From Craterostigma plantagineum (Eukaryota > Streptophyta > Magnoliopsida > Lamiales > Linderniaceae): DNA of 64,000 nucleotides. Shown here piece after piece: positions 12,155-23,458 of the stretch (position 1 is its first letter; every line of letters starts with the position of its first letter). The stretch spans positions 7,502,001-7,566,000 of the forward strand of contig JAPQWV010000001.1 of NCBI GenBank assembly GCA_027422505.1, given 5' to 3'. Position numbers and translations under genes: made by a program. Under the pieces are notes generated by a model. That model was not told the DNA's origin. It saw only the letters and a program-made list of their open reading frames with translations, and searched no databases.

Positions 12155-13131
12155 ATGCAATGGCTGAGTTATTATCTGCATGCATTTACCTTTGCAACGA
12201 CGCCTATAGTGAGATAAGAATCTCCATAGCTCATCACAGAACTGTTGACAACTGTGAGGTGGAGATTCTCAATCTGTGAGACGAGTTTCTCAAGAGCTCC
12301 TTTCTTTCTCTGGCCATGAAAGCTAATAACAACGTCGTTATTGCAAACCCTAGCCTCGATCTGTGGGAAAAGTGACTCGCTGGTAGAACCATCACTCGAT
12401 ATCTCATCTGATGACGACGAAGAGTTATTACCAACGTTATCGTATCTCTTCACAGAGATCACTTGATGAGGTTTTTCCATAGCTTTGATCTTGTTCGTTT
12501 CCTCCTCAAGGGACTTCACTTTCTCTTCGAGCTGTTTTATGTACTCCACGGCATTTGCAAGAACAGTGGCTTTGTCCATCTGAATACATATGTCACAATC
12601 ACACACAAATTTATAAAGGGCTTATATTCTCAGACCATGAGAATATAAAAGTAATGTAAAGTACATACATACACACACCTTAGAAAGTCCTGGGATTAGT
12701 CTAGACAAGGCCATCACCCACTCGCTAATTCTCTCTCTCCTTTTCCTCTCAGCTATAATATGTTCTTTTGCCTGAGGGGAAGGCCTAATTCTCTTCTTCC
12801 CAAGCGCTTGATTCTTGTTTTCGAAAGAAGTATTATCAAAAGCCAAGATTCCTGGAGAAGAAGATGACCATGAAATCTCTTCTATGGGCCTCACTAATCC
12901 CACTTGGTTCGTGGGCGCGTTGATGTTTGAAGTTATTATTAAGGTTGAAGAATCCATATTAGTGGAGTTGTTCATCCCTTTTTGCTTCAGTGGCGTACTC
13001 ATTATTATAGAAGGATCAGATTGTTCTGTCGAGAGTTTGGCTGAAGTTGTAAAGCTTGGCTCATCATCGACTGTGCTTAGCATACTAAGCCATCGCTCGA
13101 ACAATGAAAGATCATCATCCATTTCCGACAT
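11964..13131 (-). CDS. bHLH transcription factor, subfamily IVa (bHLH18/19/20/25-like)
   Basis: Three exons on the minus strand: 12679-13131, 12190-12579 and 11964-12041. All junctions are GT-AG and phase 0, giving 306 residues. The basic region at residues 118-135 has the His124-Glu128-Arg132 (H-E-R) pattern that predicts G-box/E-box binding. Helix-loop-helix 2 starts in exon 2 (MDKATVLANAVEYIKQLEEK) and runs into a coiled stretch. The C-terminal 90 residues resemble the ACT-like domain of this subfamily (VVISFHGQRKKGALEKL...). Intron 1 splits the domain after LIPGLSK, as expected for family IVa. I chose the start MSEMDDDLSLFERW; an in-frame ATG lies 35 codons upstream, but the residues between look untranslated. 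Relatives act in the nucleus in ER-body, jasmonate or metabolic control; which applies here is not visible. No damage is seen. Confidence 0.9.
12087..12150. repeat. (TA)n microsatellite in bHLH intron 2
   Basis: About 64 bp of near-pure TA within the 148-bp second intron (12042-12189), so close to half of the intron is one microsatellite. Length variation is likely and could affect splicing. Confidence 0.95.
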
Positions 13132-13295
13132 ACAAATGATCCCTACATTAGTCGGTAACGTCGCGCTAATATATTTAGTTTTATGAATTATTAGAACCAT
13201 GTAAGCTATTATGCAAGCAAAATTACCTATGCTCAAACAAGATGTTTATGAGTTGCTAGACTTCTTCAAGCTCCTAACTAAAGAGATTGATTGAA

Positions 13296-13312
13296 CTCTC
13301 TCTCTCCCTCAA

Positions 13313-13368
<56 letters not shown>
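13296..13368. repeat. (CT)n(TA)n microsatellite upstream of the bHLH gene
   Basis: Compound run of CT (about 13296-13337) then TA (about 13337-13368), 165 bp upstream of the chosen start codon. On the gene strand it reads (TA)n then (GA)n. GA/CT runs in plant 5' leaders and promoters are common binding sites for BBR/BPC proteins; the function here is not shown. Confidence 0.9.
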
Positions 13369-13370
<2 letters not shown>

Positions 13371-13570
13371 ACTTCGATAGAATTAATGGGTTTTGTTAGA
13401 AATACAAGCAACCATCTTAGGGTATACCATTATTTATAGATCCATACATCATGATTGATTGGTGCTAGGGTTTGATTTGCAAGAAACAAAAAAGGAATAA
13501 AAGGAAGTAAAAATTAAAGACATTGAATAGGATAGGTTTTAAGCACCTAAATAATTAACAAATAAAATAA

Positions 13571-13882
13571 GGGCAATTTTCGTTCAGGCCTCTGTTAGGA
13601 CCTGAATAATTCAGGCCCTGTCAGGAAAAAAATTTGTTTTAAGGCCCGATTTGTTCAGTAACATTTCATTGTTCTGCAGTAACACTTCATTGTTTTGGAG
13701 TAACACTCTATGTTCTGAAATAACACAAAACGATCATCCAATAACAGTTCATATACACTTTATAACACTTGTGTAATTTAGGTCCTTATCTCTAAAAATC
13801 GGGTCCTTTAAACTAAAATTTTTTCTGGCAGGGCCTAAACCCTATTTTAAAATCTTTTTGGGGCCTGATTTGTAATATACCC
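13571..13882. mobile_element. Family A MITE, copy 1 (about 310 bp)
   Basis: Ends are inverted: left GGGCAATTTTCGTTCAGGCC, right (reverse complement) GGGTATATTACAAATCAGGCC. The 9-bp flanks AATAAAATA (13562-13570) and TATAAAATA (13883-13891) match 8/9, but AT richness weakens this. Inside are short repeats of the type TAACACTTCATTGTTCTG. It belongs with the copies at 14848, 15421 and the split copy at 21000/33324. Confidence 0.7.
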
Positions 13883-13891
13883 TATAAAATA

Positions 13892-14838
13892 TATCCTTAC
13901 ACGCAGGGCTGTCTTTCCAGGTAAGTGGGAGTCTCAAGGCTCTTAGCTGTATATGAATTTGATAAATCCCAAGTGGGGAAGCAAAAAAAAAGGAGCAACA
14001 ATTATTACCAACATGTACGGGTCAACGACCCTATGTGGACCGTCTACCCTCAGCATTTGTTTTTTTCTTTCTTAAATACCATCTTCATTTTCATATGCGG
14101 GGGCGGGGAGCCTAAGATATGCAAATCTTTTTTTTTTCTCGGAGAGGGATATGCAAATCTTAATTATGTATATTTTATAACACAAAACACGTTTACATTT
14201 ATTACTTCGATCATCGCCATCAATAAAAAAATTTAATATAAAAATATGTAGCTTACAGTACAGCTAATCGGATCTAGTAAATTAGTCAACTTTTGAACAC
14301 AAGTTAGATTGGATTAACCAAATTAATTAACCAAATATCATTTTTACCAAAAAAAAAATTAACCAAATATCATTAAACCTTGTATCCTAATATCCTTAAA
14401 CCTAACCCTTATTGCATGAGCAGTATCAAAATTTTCTTCCCTACATATACTCAAATGTGAGTCGGGGGTTTTGGAAGCCAGTTCCGACCGTTAAACATTG
14501 AACTACGTGAAATTCGGTTCCAGTTTGGTTAATTAAATATATTAAACATTGTATTAATTTCAATACATTCTATTATTTCTAAAAGATGTGTTCACTAAAT
14601 TATTAAGCCTAGTTGGATCAATAATTTTCAGATGATTAGAAAACTCAATTTCAAAAGTTTGATGATACGAGTGGGAAAGGATCAATGACCAAGCTTTGAT
14701 AATTGCAGACAACCTTTGTTTATAATGATGTCATTATTTATAATATATAAAGCTTAGTTAATTTTTGTATGAGTCAAACTTAGTTTAATCTACGCTGTCG
14801 ATGACTTACGTGAGTGAGCTATCACTCCCTATTTGCTT
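13892..14838. other. Intergenic, no gene seen
   Basis: No recognisable gene or repeat pair. Open frames are short and AT-rich. Confidence 0.5.
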
Positions 14839-14847
14839 TTCTTAAAA

Positions 14848-15292
14848 GGGGCAATTTTAAGTCAGACCCGAACATAAGTTTCATTTAGGTTTCAGGCCCC
14901 TGTCAGAAAATTTTTAGTTTTAAGGACTCGATTTCTGCAGTACCACCCATTGTTCTGCAGTACCACTTCATTGTTCTGCACCACCACTTCATTGTTCTTC
15001 AGTACCTTTTCATTGTTCTGCAGTACCACTTCATTGTTCTGCAGTGCCACTTCATTTTTTTGCATTAATAATTAAGTGGTACTGCAGAACAATGAAGTGG
15101 TACTGAAGAACAATAAAGCGGTACTGCATAACAATGAAGTGGTATTGAAGAACAATAAAGCGGTACTGCATAACAATGAAGTGGTATTGCAAAACAATGA
15201 AGTGGTACTGCGGGTCCTTAAACTAAAAATTTTCTGACAGGGGCCTGAATCCGATTTTAAAACTGAAATGGGGCCTGAATCATAATTAACAC
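14848..15292. mobile_element. Family A MITE, copy 2, large foldback
   Basis: The left part carries repeats of CAGTACCACTTCATTGTTCTG and the right part carries the same units inverted (GTGGTACTGCAGAACAATGA), so the whole element can fold into a long imperfect hairpin centred near 15065. Ends: left GGGGCAATTTTAAGTCAG, right inverted GTGTTAATTATGATTCAG. Possible 9-bp flanks TTCTTAAAA and TTACTAAAA match 7/9. Confidence 0.7.
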
Positions 15293-15420
15293 TTACTAAA
15301 ATTCTGGAAATTCAAGTCACAAGAACAATCAATACTCCCGTAACACATTGTCAGGATAGTGCATATTTCGAGGCTAAATCAAATCAATAAAGCGGACTGC
15401 AGGTCATCAGATTAATTAAA

Positions 15421-16369
15421 GGGGCAATCACGTTTCAGGCCCCATTATTGTTTTAAAACTGATTTCAGGCCCTGTCAGTATAAGAATAAGTTTAAATGAC
15501 CTAGTTTCTGTAAAAGTTAGAGTAAATGACCCGAAAATATGATTTGACGAAAATACCCTTATTACTTTCTCATGTGGTATTTATTTCAAAAGATTCGAAA
15601 CCAAAAAGGCGTAAAGTGGTGTAATTACCATAAGAAGCGTTAACCAAACTGGTACGAGATTTATTCTCATTTGGAATTAATTTTAGAAGATGCGGTAAAG
15701 GCGTAAAGTGGTATAATTACCATAAGAAGTGTTAACCAAACTGGTACGAGATTTATTCTCATTTAGTATTAATTTTAAAAGATGTGGTACTAGAAAAGAG
15801 TAAAGTGGTATAATTACCATATGAATCGTTAACCAGTACGAAATATTACTTATTCTCATGTGGTATTTATTTCAAAAGATTCGATATCAAAAGGCGTAAA
15901 GTGGTATAATTACCATAAGAAGCGTTAACAAACTGGTACGAGTCTCATTTGGTATTAATTTTAAAAGATGTGGTACTAGAAAGGAGTAAAGTGGTATAAT
16001 TACCATATGAATCGTTAACCAGTACGAGATACTATTTATTCTCATGTGGTATTTATTTCAAAAGATTCGGTACCAAAAAGGCGTAAAGTGGTATAATTAC
16101 CATAAGAAGTGTTAACCAAACTAGTACGAGATATATTACTTATTCTTATTTGGTATTAATTTTAGAAGATTCCGTACGAAAAGATTTGATACAAAACTAT
16201 GACAAATGCTTGTAATATTTGCATATTGAAAAGGTCAAATATGTCTTTTAGCAATATTTGGGGCCTGAACTCAAATGGAAACTTAACTTGGTTTTTCTCT
16301 TTAATTCAAAGATTAATGGGCCTAAATTCTAGTCAAAATTGCTAATGGGGCCACAAAAATAATAAGGCC
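15421..16369. mobile_element. Family A MITE, copy 3, with tandem repeats
   Basis: A perfect 9-bp TSD TTAATTAAA lies at 15412-15420 and 16370-16378. Ends: left GGGGCAATCACGTTTCAGGC, right inverted GGCCTTATTATTTTTGTGGC, both followed by CCCATTA. The interior has about six copies of a unit containing AAAGTGGTATAATTACCATA and GTTAACCA...GGTACGAGAT (for example near 15610, 15705, 15808, 15897, 15990 and 16085). It has no coding capacity. The 9-bp TSD suggests mobilisation by a Mutator-type transposase. Confidence 0.82.
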
Positions 16370-16378
16370 TTAATTAAA

Positions 16379-17404
16379 GGCAAACTTAGTGTACTATTAC
16401 ATCCATTCCAGACATGATTTGACAGCAACAATTAAATACAAGATACGATGTGATAGTCCATCTATAGAGATTATTTAAGGTTCTTTTCAATAGTTTATTA
16501 TCAACGGGGAACATGTAGTTTGCATCATACGCCGTGAATAATGGAAAACAATAAAATAAAGACAATGACTGTGACACCCCCATTTCATCATAAATAGATC
16601 GATCATACGATTGGTTGGTTGTTAGAAATATCCAACTTTCAACTGATAATGATGTTGAAAAATCTAAAGAGTTTCTAGTAAAAGGTAATGAAACATTAGG
16701 AAGTGAATTTTGTTTAATCTGTAATTGTTAGACTTCGTATAAAATTATGTAAACTCCAAAAGTTTCAACCAAGCTGGAAGCATCAAACACGAACTAAAAT
16801 GTTTCGTATTACAAGAAATAACAATGTTTTGTGGTTACGCATTTAATAACTCTTAGATCCATCAGATTTACAAATCAATAGGTCTCGTGTTTCACTTTCA
16901 ATAATCAAATCAATAAAATATAAATAAGTTAGTGGGCTTTTGACTGCAGTATTCTTTTTCTTTTTCGAAACATAGCTTGTATAAATCAATAAAGATGCTG
17001 CTTTGACTGTAGTATCGATAATTGGGTTTTCATATTTGTCTTGGCGAGCTTTTAATAACATTTAAATATGCTTCCATATTTAGGCTGGCGTTGCTTACAC
17101 TTCATCTGCTCTGTGTGGAGATTTTGAGAGAGGTATTTAAATGGGTCTTCTTCCTCGTAAATGTTTATCATTAGTCTTTGATTACAGTTGTTGCGACGAC
17201 ACATTACTTCATTTTCAGAATCGAATAATATAGGTCCCGTGCGTGAGTTACGGGTCATGCAGCAACCTAAATTCCTGCAAAAGATAAAAGATCAAATTAA
17301 GTGAATCAAGTAGTAGAATTAAAATAACAAAAGAAACAAAGGAAAACAACTAAAAGGTCTACTAAATCTTAGAATAACTCCCAAAACTGATATATATTCG
17401 TCCA
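16379..17404. other. Intergenic, no gene seen
   Basis: AT-rich sequence without recognised domains. It should contain what is left of the internal region of the gypsy element whose primer site is at 17405, but I see no gag frame. Confidence 0.45.
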
Positions 17405-17420
17405 CGACAACGGCGCCAAA
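17405..17420 (-). other. Gypsy primer-binding site (tRNA-Asp type)
   Basis: Minus-strand TTTGGCGCCGTTGTCG, the primer site used by Athila/Tat-type plant gypsy elements and complementary to the 3' end of tRNA-Asp. It lies four bases inside the LTR that starts at 17425, so this is the 5' LTR side of a minus-strand element whose coding part is missing. Confidence 0.75.
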
Positions 17421-18223
17421 TTCTTGATAAGCTCGAATACTAACAAATGTATTAGGTCGTGCAAGTAGTAAAACAGATGAAATTCGAGTATCGATCCACG
17501 AAGACAACTCGATTAATTCTAAGATATATTCCTAATCTAATATAGACTAAGATGATTTTTCTATTTTGAGATTGAGATAAAAATGCATATATAAGTAAAC
17601 ACAAATAGAATAAATGAGGTAAAGATCAATTGATAACGAGTGACCAAGGCACATGCTCGACACGGAACAATCATACGACTTCCTGCATTCACTTCTATCT
17701 AATCGAAATGAACAGGTCAAGGTAGAATTTTCTAAAATACGTTCCACTCGTTTGTCCTGCAATAACAACTCTACGTGAATAAAGAACTAATCAACGATGT
17801 CTATATGCATGTAGTTCCTACACATGCATTTGATATTTTATGAAATTCTCCGAGTTTAGGCGCTTTCGGCACCTAAGGTCTCCGAAACCAGACATACAAA
17901 ATCGAATTCCATCTTTGATCATTTTTGCGTAATGGTATTCAATGTTTCGTTTTAATTAGTCTAGTCATTTATTGCATCTCATAAACCAATCAAGAATCAT
18001 ATGTATGGAGGCTAATTACATCATTACACTCACGCACATGAAGCACAAATAAACAATACATAACTTGACTCAAATGATTAAATACAATATGAAAAGTACT
18101 AATTCGTAATCATAATCCGGCCAAACACAGCCATTGTTACAAAAGGAATTAAGCTAACATAGTTATAAATGAAAACAACGGTGGATCTAAAGGAAACATA
18201 TTTGAAAACATCGAGGAAAGTTA

Positions 18224-18369
18224 GGCTCCGTTTGGTTTACGGATTTTGACGTGGAAAAGAAAAGTAAAAGTGGAATGGTACACATGAAGCTTAATGTACA
18301 ATGATTCAATGCGTATGACTACACTATTATTTTCTTTTTCGAATCGAATTCCGCGGACCAAACGCACCC
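18224..18369. mobile_element. Short Tourist-like MITE, 146 bp
   Basis: TSD TTA at 18221-18223 and 18370-18372. Ends: left GGCTCCGTTTGGTTTACGGA, right inverted GGGTGCGTTTGGTCCGCGGA. It is related in length and sequence to the copy at 49757-49903. Confidence 0.8.
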
Positions 18370-18583
18370 TTAATATATTCGTTTCTCATGATGCTCGATT
18401 CATCACGCATAGCCCCGACGTCTGCTGTCGTTTGAATGATGGATAAACACCTCGGAGACCTTTGAAATAGTCTTCTTAGCTTTAGCTATTCTTCTTGGCC
18501 GTCAAAAGTCTCCTTTTAGTATTCTTTCGTCCCTATTTATACAAGGATTCGAAAGATATCAAATCCTCCTATTACCTCAGAGT

Positions 18584-19012
18584 GGGTTTGGATTCGCGTA
18601 TTTGAACGAAATCGCTTGATTTTAAATCATGAATTTCAAAATCGTATTCAAATTCAAATTCACTGTTTGGCAAATGTTTGGATTTCGAAATTTAGATTTC
18701 AAAACAGAGCTCGACTCGACCTCGTGAAGCTCGTCGAACTCGATTTTTAACTTTTTCTAAAATAATTTAAAAAAGTACAAAGTAAAAAAAAATCATGAAT
18801 AATATAAAAAAAAACAAGCTCGTGAGCCGACTTGCGAGCTTTTGAGCGCCCACGAGTGAGCTCGAGCTCGATCCGGCTCATTCGCGAACCCGTGACGAGC
18901 TCGACTTCGACAAGAGTTCGTCGAGCTCGAGCCGGCTCATTAGCAAATCCATAACGAGCTCGAGTCGGCTCATCGAGCCTGCGAATCGGCTCGACTCATC
19001 GTCCACCTCCTA

Positions 19013-19048
<36 letters not shown>

Positions 19049-19335
19049 GTTGTTGTTGTTATTGTTGTTATTATTATTCTTATTATATTTTTCATTATTA
19101 TTATTTATTATTATTATTATACTATTATTGTTATACTATTAGTTACGTGCTCAGCTTTGGATTTCGAAAACGGACAATTTGACACGGAATTTCAAATCCG
19201 ACGAATTATAAGAGTTTGGATTTCCCCTTGGATTTGGACGAAATCGAAACCCAAATCGGTGCGATTGACAAACGGAAGATTTGGGCGAAATCCGGATTTC
19301 AAATCGAAATCCGAAATCCAAACGGGGCATCAAAC
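18584..19335. repeat. Foldback-like region with GAGCTCG-rich core
   Basis: TTTGGATT(T)CG motifs near 18588 and 18678 face inverted matches near 19300-19325, suggesting a terminal-inverted-repeat element. Between them lie a GAGCTCG/CGGCTCAT-rich block (18700-19000) and an ATT microsatellite. No TSD is clear, and two nested elements are possible. Confidence 0.45.
19014..19140. repeat. (ATT)n microsatellite
   Basis: About 125 bp of imperfect ATT repeats with a short GTT section in the middle. Confidence 0.9.
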
Positions 19336-20340
19336 AATTTGGCCAAAAGTTAAAGAGAAATGGTGCCAAAAATAGAAGATATGTTGTACCCACGGCCTCT
19401 TGCAAGGGCGCCCACGACCGTGGGACTTACGGGATTTGAAATTTTTGCCTTGCGAAGCTCCCCACGGCCACGTGCATGGGCTTCCACGGCCACCTTATAC
19501 GGCCTCTTGCTTGCGTTCACGGCCGTGGTGTTTCTGGATTTGGGCGGAATCGCCTTTTTTGCTAGTATCGGTGTTTGACGGTGGCTAAATTCTGACATTA
19601 AATCTACACAAACTCTTTTCAGCGTGAAGTCGAGGCACGTATTGTATATGTTGTCCGTAAGACGATATCGCCCTATTATTATATGCTCACTCGGGTTCTG
19701 GCGATCGCTCCCAATATAACACAACTTCTAAAACTTTGGAATCGTAACACTAGGACCTGACGAAGTTATTCGGCGAACTACTTGAAACTCGAGAGCTTTC
19801 TTGCGCTATGAACTTAGGGTGCAATTTAACATTCTATGTGACTTGATTCAATCGTATTTTTCTATGTTGTGTGGAACCAATTTATAGATGTCCAAGGGTT
19901 ATGAAGTTCAAACGATGCTTTTTAGAGGTCTCTTGATATAAAGATGCATCCCATGATTAAAAAACCACATTTTCATATATGCCTTTTGGACTTAATAGTT
20001 GCACCCTTTTCCTATATACCGTTTCATTTAATTCATTCACCTTCTCAAACAAATGTACCTTCATAGAAGCTCATAAGCCATTCTACACATGCACCTACGC
20101 CGATGGCCGCCTCATCAAAGTTTATCTTGGTAAAGTTTGTTGGGGTTTATTGCCACTCTCGGCCTGCGTGGTGTCAACGAGTGCCTTTAATGCTTTGGAA
20201 GCGGCTGCTTTGCGGGTGATATATTTCGGTTCATTATCCGAGAGTTATCAGAATCGCAAATTGCCCACGTCGTGTTGAGTGTCGTAGCAAACTCATCCGG
20301 ACAGAGCAGCTCATGGAAGTGCAACGCGGTGACTCTCGTC

Positions 20341-20962
20341 CAGTGTTTTAAAACGCGTTGCGCAATGCGTCTTCCGTTATTGCGTAGCGTACATAGCGTA
20401 GCAAATTGCATAAGAATTTGGAGCAAGGCATATTTTCCTCTATAAACGTTATCCTTTAATATTAATTTGTTTATTATAGTTAGTTCAATTGAAAAAATAA
20501 AATAATGTAGTATTTGAAGTATACAAAATAATAATAATATTCTTAGTAGACTATCTTTCAATAAAAATAATTATTTTATGAAAATATAATTGATATTTAT
20601 AAAAAATTGATATGGAGACAATGCAATTTTTATATGTTAGGGGTTATAATTGTAATTCATTCATTTTTTCCAGTTCTATTTCATTTATTCCTTGAGATAA
20701 CATGAAAATATGAAATGGATATTATTTTGATCACAAAAAAATAACGAACAAATTATATATATTTATTTATTTTATCATTTAAATTACATAAAATAACGAT
20801 AATTGTATGATTTGGTAAAATATAATTAAAAGCTAATTAAAATAATAATAAATAAAAAAATAAAATTAAGAGGAACACTATTTGAGGTACGTATTGAAGC
20901 GTTCTATGGAAAAAAAAGTATAGCCCCAGGTGGCGCGCTTTCATTCGTTTTTTAAAACATTG
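20341..20962. mobile_element. hAT-like MITE, 622 bp
   Basis: Perfect 8-bp TSD CTCTCGTC at 20333-20340 and 20963-20970. Ends: left CAGTGTTTTAAAACGCG, right inverted CAATGTTTTAAAAAACG. The interior is AT-rich without a transposase. An 8-bp duplication and a CA-start end are typical of hAT elements. Confidence 0.85.
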
Positions 20963-20999
20963 CTCTCGTCAGATCATATGATCCTTGTTATTATTTTAT

Positions 21000-21631
21000 G
21001 GGCTAATTGGAATTCAGGCCCTCTTAACAAGTTTGAGTAGGATTCAGGCCCTCTTTATATTTTAAATAGGGAGAAGGACGCAAATGAATGTTAGGGATAA
21101 GAACCCATTTAGATTGAAAAGACTCTTTTACCCTTACTTTTTCCGGAAATTACATCAGACTTTTTAGACCTACATATTCACGTGTTATAAAGTGGTATAT
21201 AAATCTTATTTAGTGGTATTTAGTAAGACTGAAGTGGTATTATTAAATGATCTGAAATTTTATGGTATAAACCAATTAAAAAACGAACTGAGACTAAAAA
21301 TCGATTTTCAGTACCACAAACCCTAAAATTAGCTTTCCCCCTTCATCGAGAAAACCCGAAGAATTTTCTACCGATTTGAACCCTTAATCGACGAAACCCG
21401 ACCGATTTCGGCACTTCATCGACGAATCTTGCGATGACTCCGAAGAAGAATCCCGTCGATCGCCAAGAAAGTGGGCGGAAGAAGGAGAAGAAAGTTGCTG
21501 GGAAGAACCTCGTCGATCGCCAAATTCTGCTTGTGTTTTGACTGTGTTTAGCACTCTTGGTGTTTTGAATGATGGCTCTGCTTCTGTTTTTTACTGTATT
21601 TTGCGTTTTGAACTAGTTCTATTTTTATAGT
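21000..21631. mobile_element. Family A element, copy 4, left fragment
   Basis: Starts GGGCTAATTGGAATTCAGGC with a second ATTCAGGCCCTC motif 25 bp on, then AGTGGTAT-type units near 21190-21270. It is cut at 21631 by the solo LTR. Its other half is at 33324-36552. Left 9-bp flank TTATTTTAT (20991-20999) matches 8/9 with the reverse complement of the flank before 33324 (TTACTTTAT). See the inversion finding. Confidence 0.75.
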
Positions 21632-23178
21632 TGATAAACGTATATAGTACGTTTATCATAGTATTTAATTGGCTCATAATAGAGTTTTCGTAGTCATTTT
21701 ATGCACTTATTAACCCTATTTCTACTTGTTTTGGTATTATAAGGCTTTAGGACGAGTTTCGGGCGAAAAGGAGCGAAAACGAGGCAAAACGGCGCGAAAA
21801 CGATGAAAACTGGTGAAGGTCACGGCCGTGACACCTAGTGCACCTGGCCGTGACACATGGCAGAGAGTTAGACTGAAGACGGTCACGGCCGTGACACTTC
21901 TTGCACCAGGCCGTGACCCATAGCAGCAGCAACATTAGAAAATTAATATCTCTCAATCTAGACCTCGGATTGAGAATCCCTTTTGTGAGAATGAAGATTG
22001 GCAAGTCTTCTATCCACGGTTAAAATTTCAGGTCAATCGGACATCGTTTACCCCTTCATCCGAGAGAAATACGAAACTGCCGCAAAGCTGTTGAGAGGGT
22101 CACGGCCGTGACGCTACTGCACCAGGCCGTGACGAGCGGCAGTGAGCTCAATTTTTGCCCAGAGAGTGTCACGGCCGTGACCTATCTTGTCCCAGGCCGT
22201 GACAGTGTCGAATTTCACTATAAAAAGCCTAAATTCGACCCAGAAAGGGGAGAACTTACCAGAGATCAATTCCCAACCATCCAGAGACGAAATTAGGGCG
22301 AAAAGAATAGGAAATCCCGTCCCGGAGCGCAAGAGACGGATCAACGAAGAATTCACGCCGAATTAACGAAGAACGAAGATCTTTCCACGAGATCACCTCA
22401 GATTCATCAGTAGGAAAGATCATGAGTTCTTCATCCTTATCTTTTAATTCTTTAGTTGTTTCTCCTTCAATTATGCGTAGCTAAATCCCCGTTGTGTTCG
22501 GGATTAGATGAACGCTAGGATAATTCGTAGTTAAGACATATATTATCGTGACTTTGTGTTTTTGACTATTTATAGTTCTATGAATAAGTTTCGTTGCTTT
22601 AATATGTCTATGTGTTAAAGTGATTGTGTGGAAAAACGTTTAGGGCGACAGCTAAACAACGTTTAGGCCGTTCATAGAAGATAGGATTCGAGTATAGGGC
22701 GAAAGCAAATACTCGATCCTCGCCGTTAGTAATTATTGAATTTTAGATCCCCGCGAGCGTTTAGGGCGACAGCAAATTCGCGAGCGGATAGGAAATTACT
22801 GCGATTTAGTCTTAAGCACTTAGGAGCAATTTTACTGTCTTAGCCGATAATACCTAGCGGGACTCGAATCCCGAGCACGTCTTTATCATCTGAAAACTTT
22901 CGCATCAGTTAGTCGCGTTCTTTGAATTTCTGGTTGATTTAGGAAGATCTGTTAGGTTAAGTCATCAAACAATTTACGCACTTTATTTAGGCTAAATATC
23001 GAGTCGATTAGGTTATTACTAGTACTTGATTTATTCCTTGTGTTCGATACTCGTTTAATCACTTTACTGCACTACAAACGATAGGTTCACTGCCTATCGC
23101 ACGTTGGTGATAGTAATTAGGTTTACGTTTTATTTTATCACTTGTCGCACTTTCCATTCACACACCACGTGTCGATCA
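21632..23178 (+). mobile_element. Solo LTR of the gag-pro gypsy family, opposite orientation
   Basis: 1547 bp, near-identical to the reverse complement of the LTRs at 36553-38103 and 42686-44231. It starts TGATAAACGTATATAGTACG and ends GTGTGTCGATCA-like (...CACGTGTCGATCA). There is no internal sequence on either side. Flanks are ATAGT (21627-21631) and CCTAC (23179-23183), which do not match. They are explained by inversion: ATAGT is the reverse complement of the flank of the LTR at 36553. Transcription orientation follows its family, opposite to the element at 36553-44231. Confidence 0.9.
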
Positions 23179-23197
23179 CCTACGAACTGTAATGCAG

Positions 23198-23355
23198 GTT
23201 TGCTGTCCGCAGTAGAACAGCTCGACGCTTATAGGTCTCCAAACGGCGTGCATCGTTATTGTTTGCGTCACGTCGTCTCAAATTTTAACAAAGAGTTCAA
23301 AGACAGTGACCTAAAGAAATTGTGCCACAGAGCAGGGATGGCGCATACGGTTTAA
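23198..23355 (+). pseudogene. MULE transposase, downstream exon (truncated)
   Basis: Begins after a good acceptor (AATGCAG, 23191-23197) and encodes GLLSAVEQLDAYRSPNGVHR then YCLRHVVSNFN, the conserved block after the second catalytic Asp of MULE transposases, up to CHRAGMAHT. A stop follows at once (23353-23355). The third catalytic residue region and the SWIM zinc finger are missing. The upstream exons are at 44301-45834 on the other strand, 21 kb away. The spliced join across an 83-bp intron gives SDRHPG at the junction, as in intact MULEs. Confidence 0.85.
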
Positions 23356-23458
23356 AAACAGATCGCAAACAAAACATCAAGAAACACACATAAACGTCTA
23401 CAGCTGTCCCAATTAGATAAAAAAATACAGAAAATAAAAACTAAGGTATATAATGCCC

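Larger units (their letters stand above)
17425..19990 (-). mobile_element. LTR of a second gypsy family (LTR-X), invaded by MITEs
   Basis: Starts TGATAAGCTCGAATACT beside the tRNA-Asp primer site. The first 700 bp are similar to 55225-55890. A TATAAATA box on the minus strand lies near 18537. CACGGCC-rich sequence at 19390-19530 resembles the U3 boxes of the other gypsy LTR family at 36553. The outer end is not certain. It holds at least one MITE (18224-18369) and a foldback-like stretch with an ATT microsatellite (18584-19335). Confidence 0.6.

Noticed and set aside
12622..13236. An upstream ATG that extends the bHLH protein by 35 residues
   Set aside because: The added residues are hydrophobic and unlike family members, and MSEMDDD fits a normal start.
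19350..19724. Overlapping open frames on both strands, 72-124 codons
   Set aside because: They fall in the CACGGCC-rich U3-like part of LTR-X, have no recognisable domain and arise from GC-rich sequence without stops.
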